Assembly: GCF_901933205.1 (NCBI RefSeq)
Contig: NC_044573.1
Span: 36,800,993-36,864,992 of the forward strand
Length of the DNA: 64,000 bases
Source of the DNA: Camarhynchus parvulus
Lineage: Eukaryota > Chordata > Aves > Passeriformes > Thraupidae
Reading direction: 5' to 3'
Below are positions 63,101-64,000 of this stretch, piece after piece. The notes under the pieces are model-generated. The model did no database searches and was not told the DNA's origin. It worked only from the letters and a program-made list of their open reading frames with translations. Made by a program: the position numbers and the translations under genes. Position 1 is the stretch's first letter. Every line of letters starts with the position of its first letter.

Positions 63101-64000
63101 AAAATGGAAAGCCAATAATTGTGATCAATATAACGCCTTCTTCAGAATTCATGAAGTAAAAATGAAACCATATATTATAATTGTCAGAGATGCTAGGAAT
63201 AGCTGTAATAGTGAAAGCCATCAAGAATCATTTTATGTTTCACTCCTTTTCCCTTGGCTTAGAATAAATATTTTGAAATCCTACTACAGTAAATCAGATT
63301 TTTGTGTTGGACCTTCATCCTTGATTTCATGGAAGCAGGGTACCCTTGTCTTTGATGTCATTACCCTAAAAGATTGCTGCTTGTATTAGATGCTATTCCT
63401 TTTCTTTTCTTATTTAAAAAGTTACATTTAATCAAATGACAGTAAATCTAATTCAGAAGACACTGAGCTGACATCAAAATGCTCTGGTTATAAACTGGCT
63501 ATTATTGAACTAAGAAAACATCAAGGATTAACAGTTATTTTGTTACATACTCTGAAAGTAGTCTTAATCCTCTATTCAACACAGAATTTACTCCTTACAA
63601 ATGAAGATGAGAAACCTCCTATTCAAGGAAGTTTTAAAATGCAATAGGATTTTCATGTTCAATTATAGAAAGATTTCTGCTTTTGTACTTTATCTGCTAC
63701 AAGATGGATCTTCAATCACTCTAGTATATTTGGGAGCTGTGTTCTCGAGGTTACCATCTATACTAACAGTAGGTACACAAGCACTATCAAACGAACAAAG
63801 AACAAAACTGGATTTACAGAGTTCCATAAGATGAAGGAAAGAGAAACACAAACAACAAATTTCAGAAATACAGAAGAAATTTTTAGTTTAACTAGAAAAA
63901 AAATAATCTTTTATTAGTATGAAAGCACTTTTGATTAGCCTTCTGGTTGGATTGTGCTTTTGGCATAAAGCCAAATACCAACATTCCTAGATCACATTTT
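60158..64000. other. Unique AT-rich intronic DNA
   Basis: Contains an A-rich tract (60209-60230), a near-palindrome (aaagctaaca / tgttagcttt, 61100-61121) and short open frames without known domains (for example 63060-63389). No repeat family recognised. Confidence 0.5.

Larger units (their letters stand above)
14615..64000 (-). other. PRKN: PRKN intron 2 (partial, 5' portion outside window)
   Basis: This is sequence upstream of exon 3 in gene direction. Human exon 2 (164 bp, most of the ubiquitin-like domain) has no counterpart that I can find on the minus strand, so the intron is at least 49 kb. It contains the SINE, CR1 and ERV LTR remnants listed separately, plus long stretches of unique AT-rich DNA. 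Confidence 0.85.

Noticed and set aside
14615..64000. PRKN exon 2 somewhere in the right part
   Set aside because: Searched by eye on the minus strand for the conserved VIFAGKEL and VRFN coding segments with flanking splice sites; none found.

Overview
The window looks like bird nuclear DNA, most likely from a passerine. Two things point this way. Several CR1 LINE 3' ends carry the avian-type tail (CCATTCTATGATTCTGTGAT-like). One short element joins a tRNA-Ile-derived head to a CR1 tail, the architecture I know from the passerine TguSINE1 family. The DNA is AT-rich, lacks any long open frame, and has the sparse, decayed repeats typical of a large avian intron.

The only protein-coding segment I can defend is one internal exon of PRKN (PARK2, parkin), on the minus strand at 14361-14601. 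It is exactly 241 bp, is flanked by a consensus AG acceptor and GT donor, and starts and ends in the same phase as human PRKN exon 3. It encodes the end of the ubiquitin-like domain (with Ser65), the variable linker and the RING0-binding activating element. Because the gene runs right to left, positions 14602-64000 are part of intron 2 (at least 49.4 kb) and 1-14360 are part of intron 3 (at least 14.4 kb). I looked for exons 2 and 4 by eye and did not find them, which suits a gene known for enormous introns.

Layout. Intron 3 side (1-14360): an old CR1 reverse-transcriptase remnant (about 1085-1515), four CR1 3' tails (three plus, one minus), a TA-rich tract (3230-3365), A-rich simple repeats and a (CAAAC)n pentamer array. 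Intron 2 side (14602-64000): the tRNA-Ile/CR1 SINE (17064-17204); a 336-bp CR1 fragment (18381-18716); three solo-LTR-like ERV remnants (22861-23413 minus, 36631-36978 plus with a 4-bp target duplication, about 45385-46607 plus and interrupted by a CR1); GC-richer islands near 29370-29870, 37120-37290 and 48330-48590; a dispersed 180-bp direct repeat (49034-49216 and 51189-51365); short tandem duplications; and a 15-bp-arm hairpin at 60116-60157.

I see no prokaryotic features, CRISPR arrays, functional tRNA or rRNA genes, or a new multi-gene system. The interest lies in the parkin exon and in the layered retroelement history of its introns. All repeat-family names come from pattern recognition; no database was searched.
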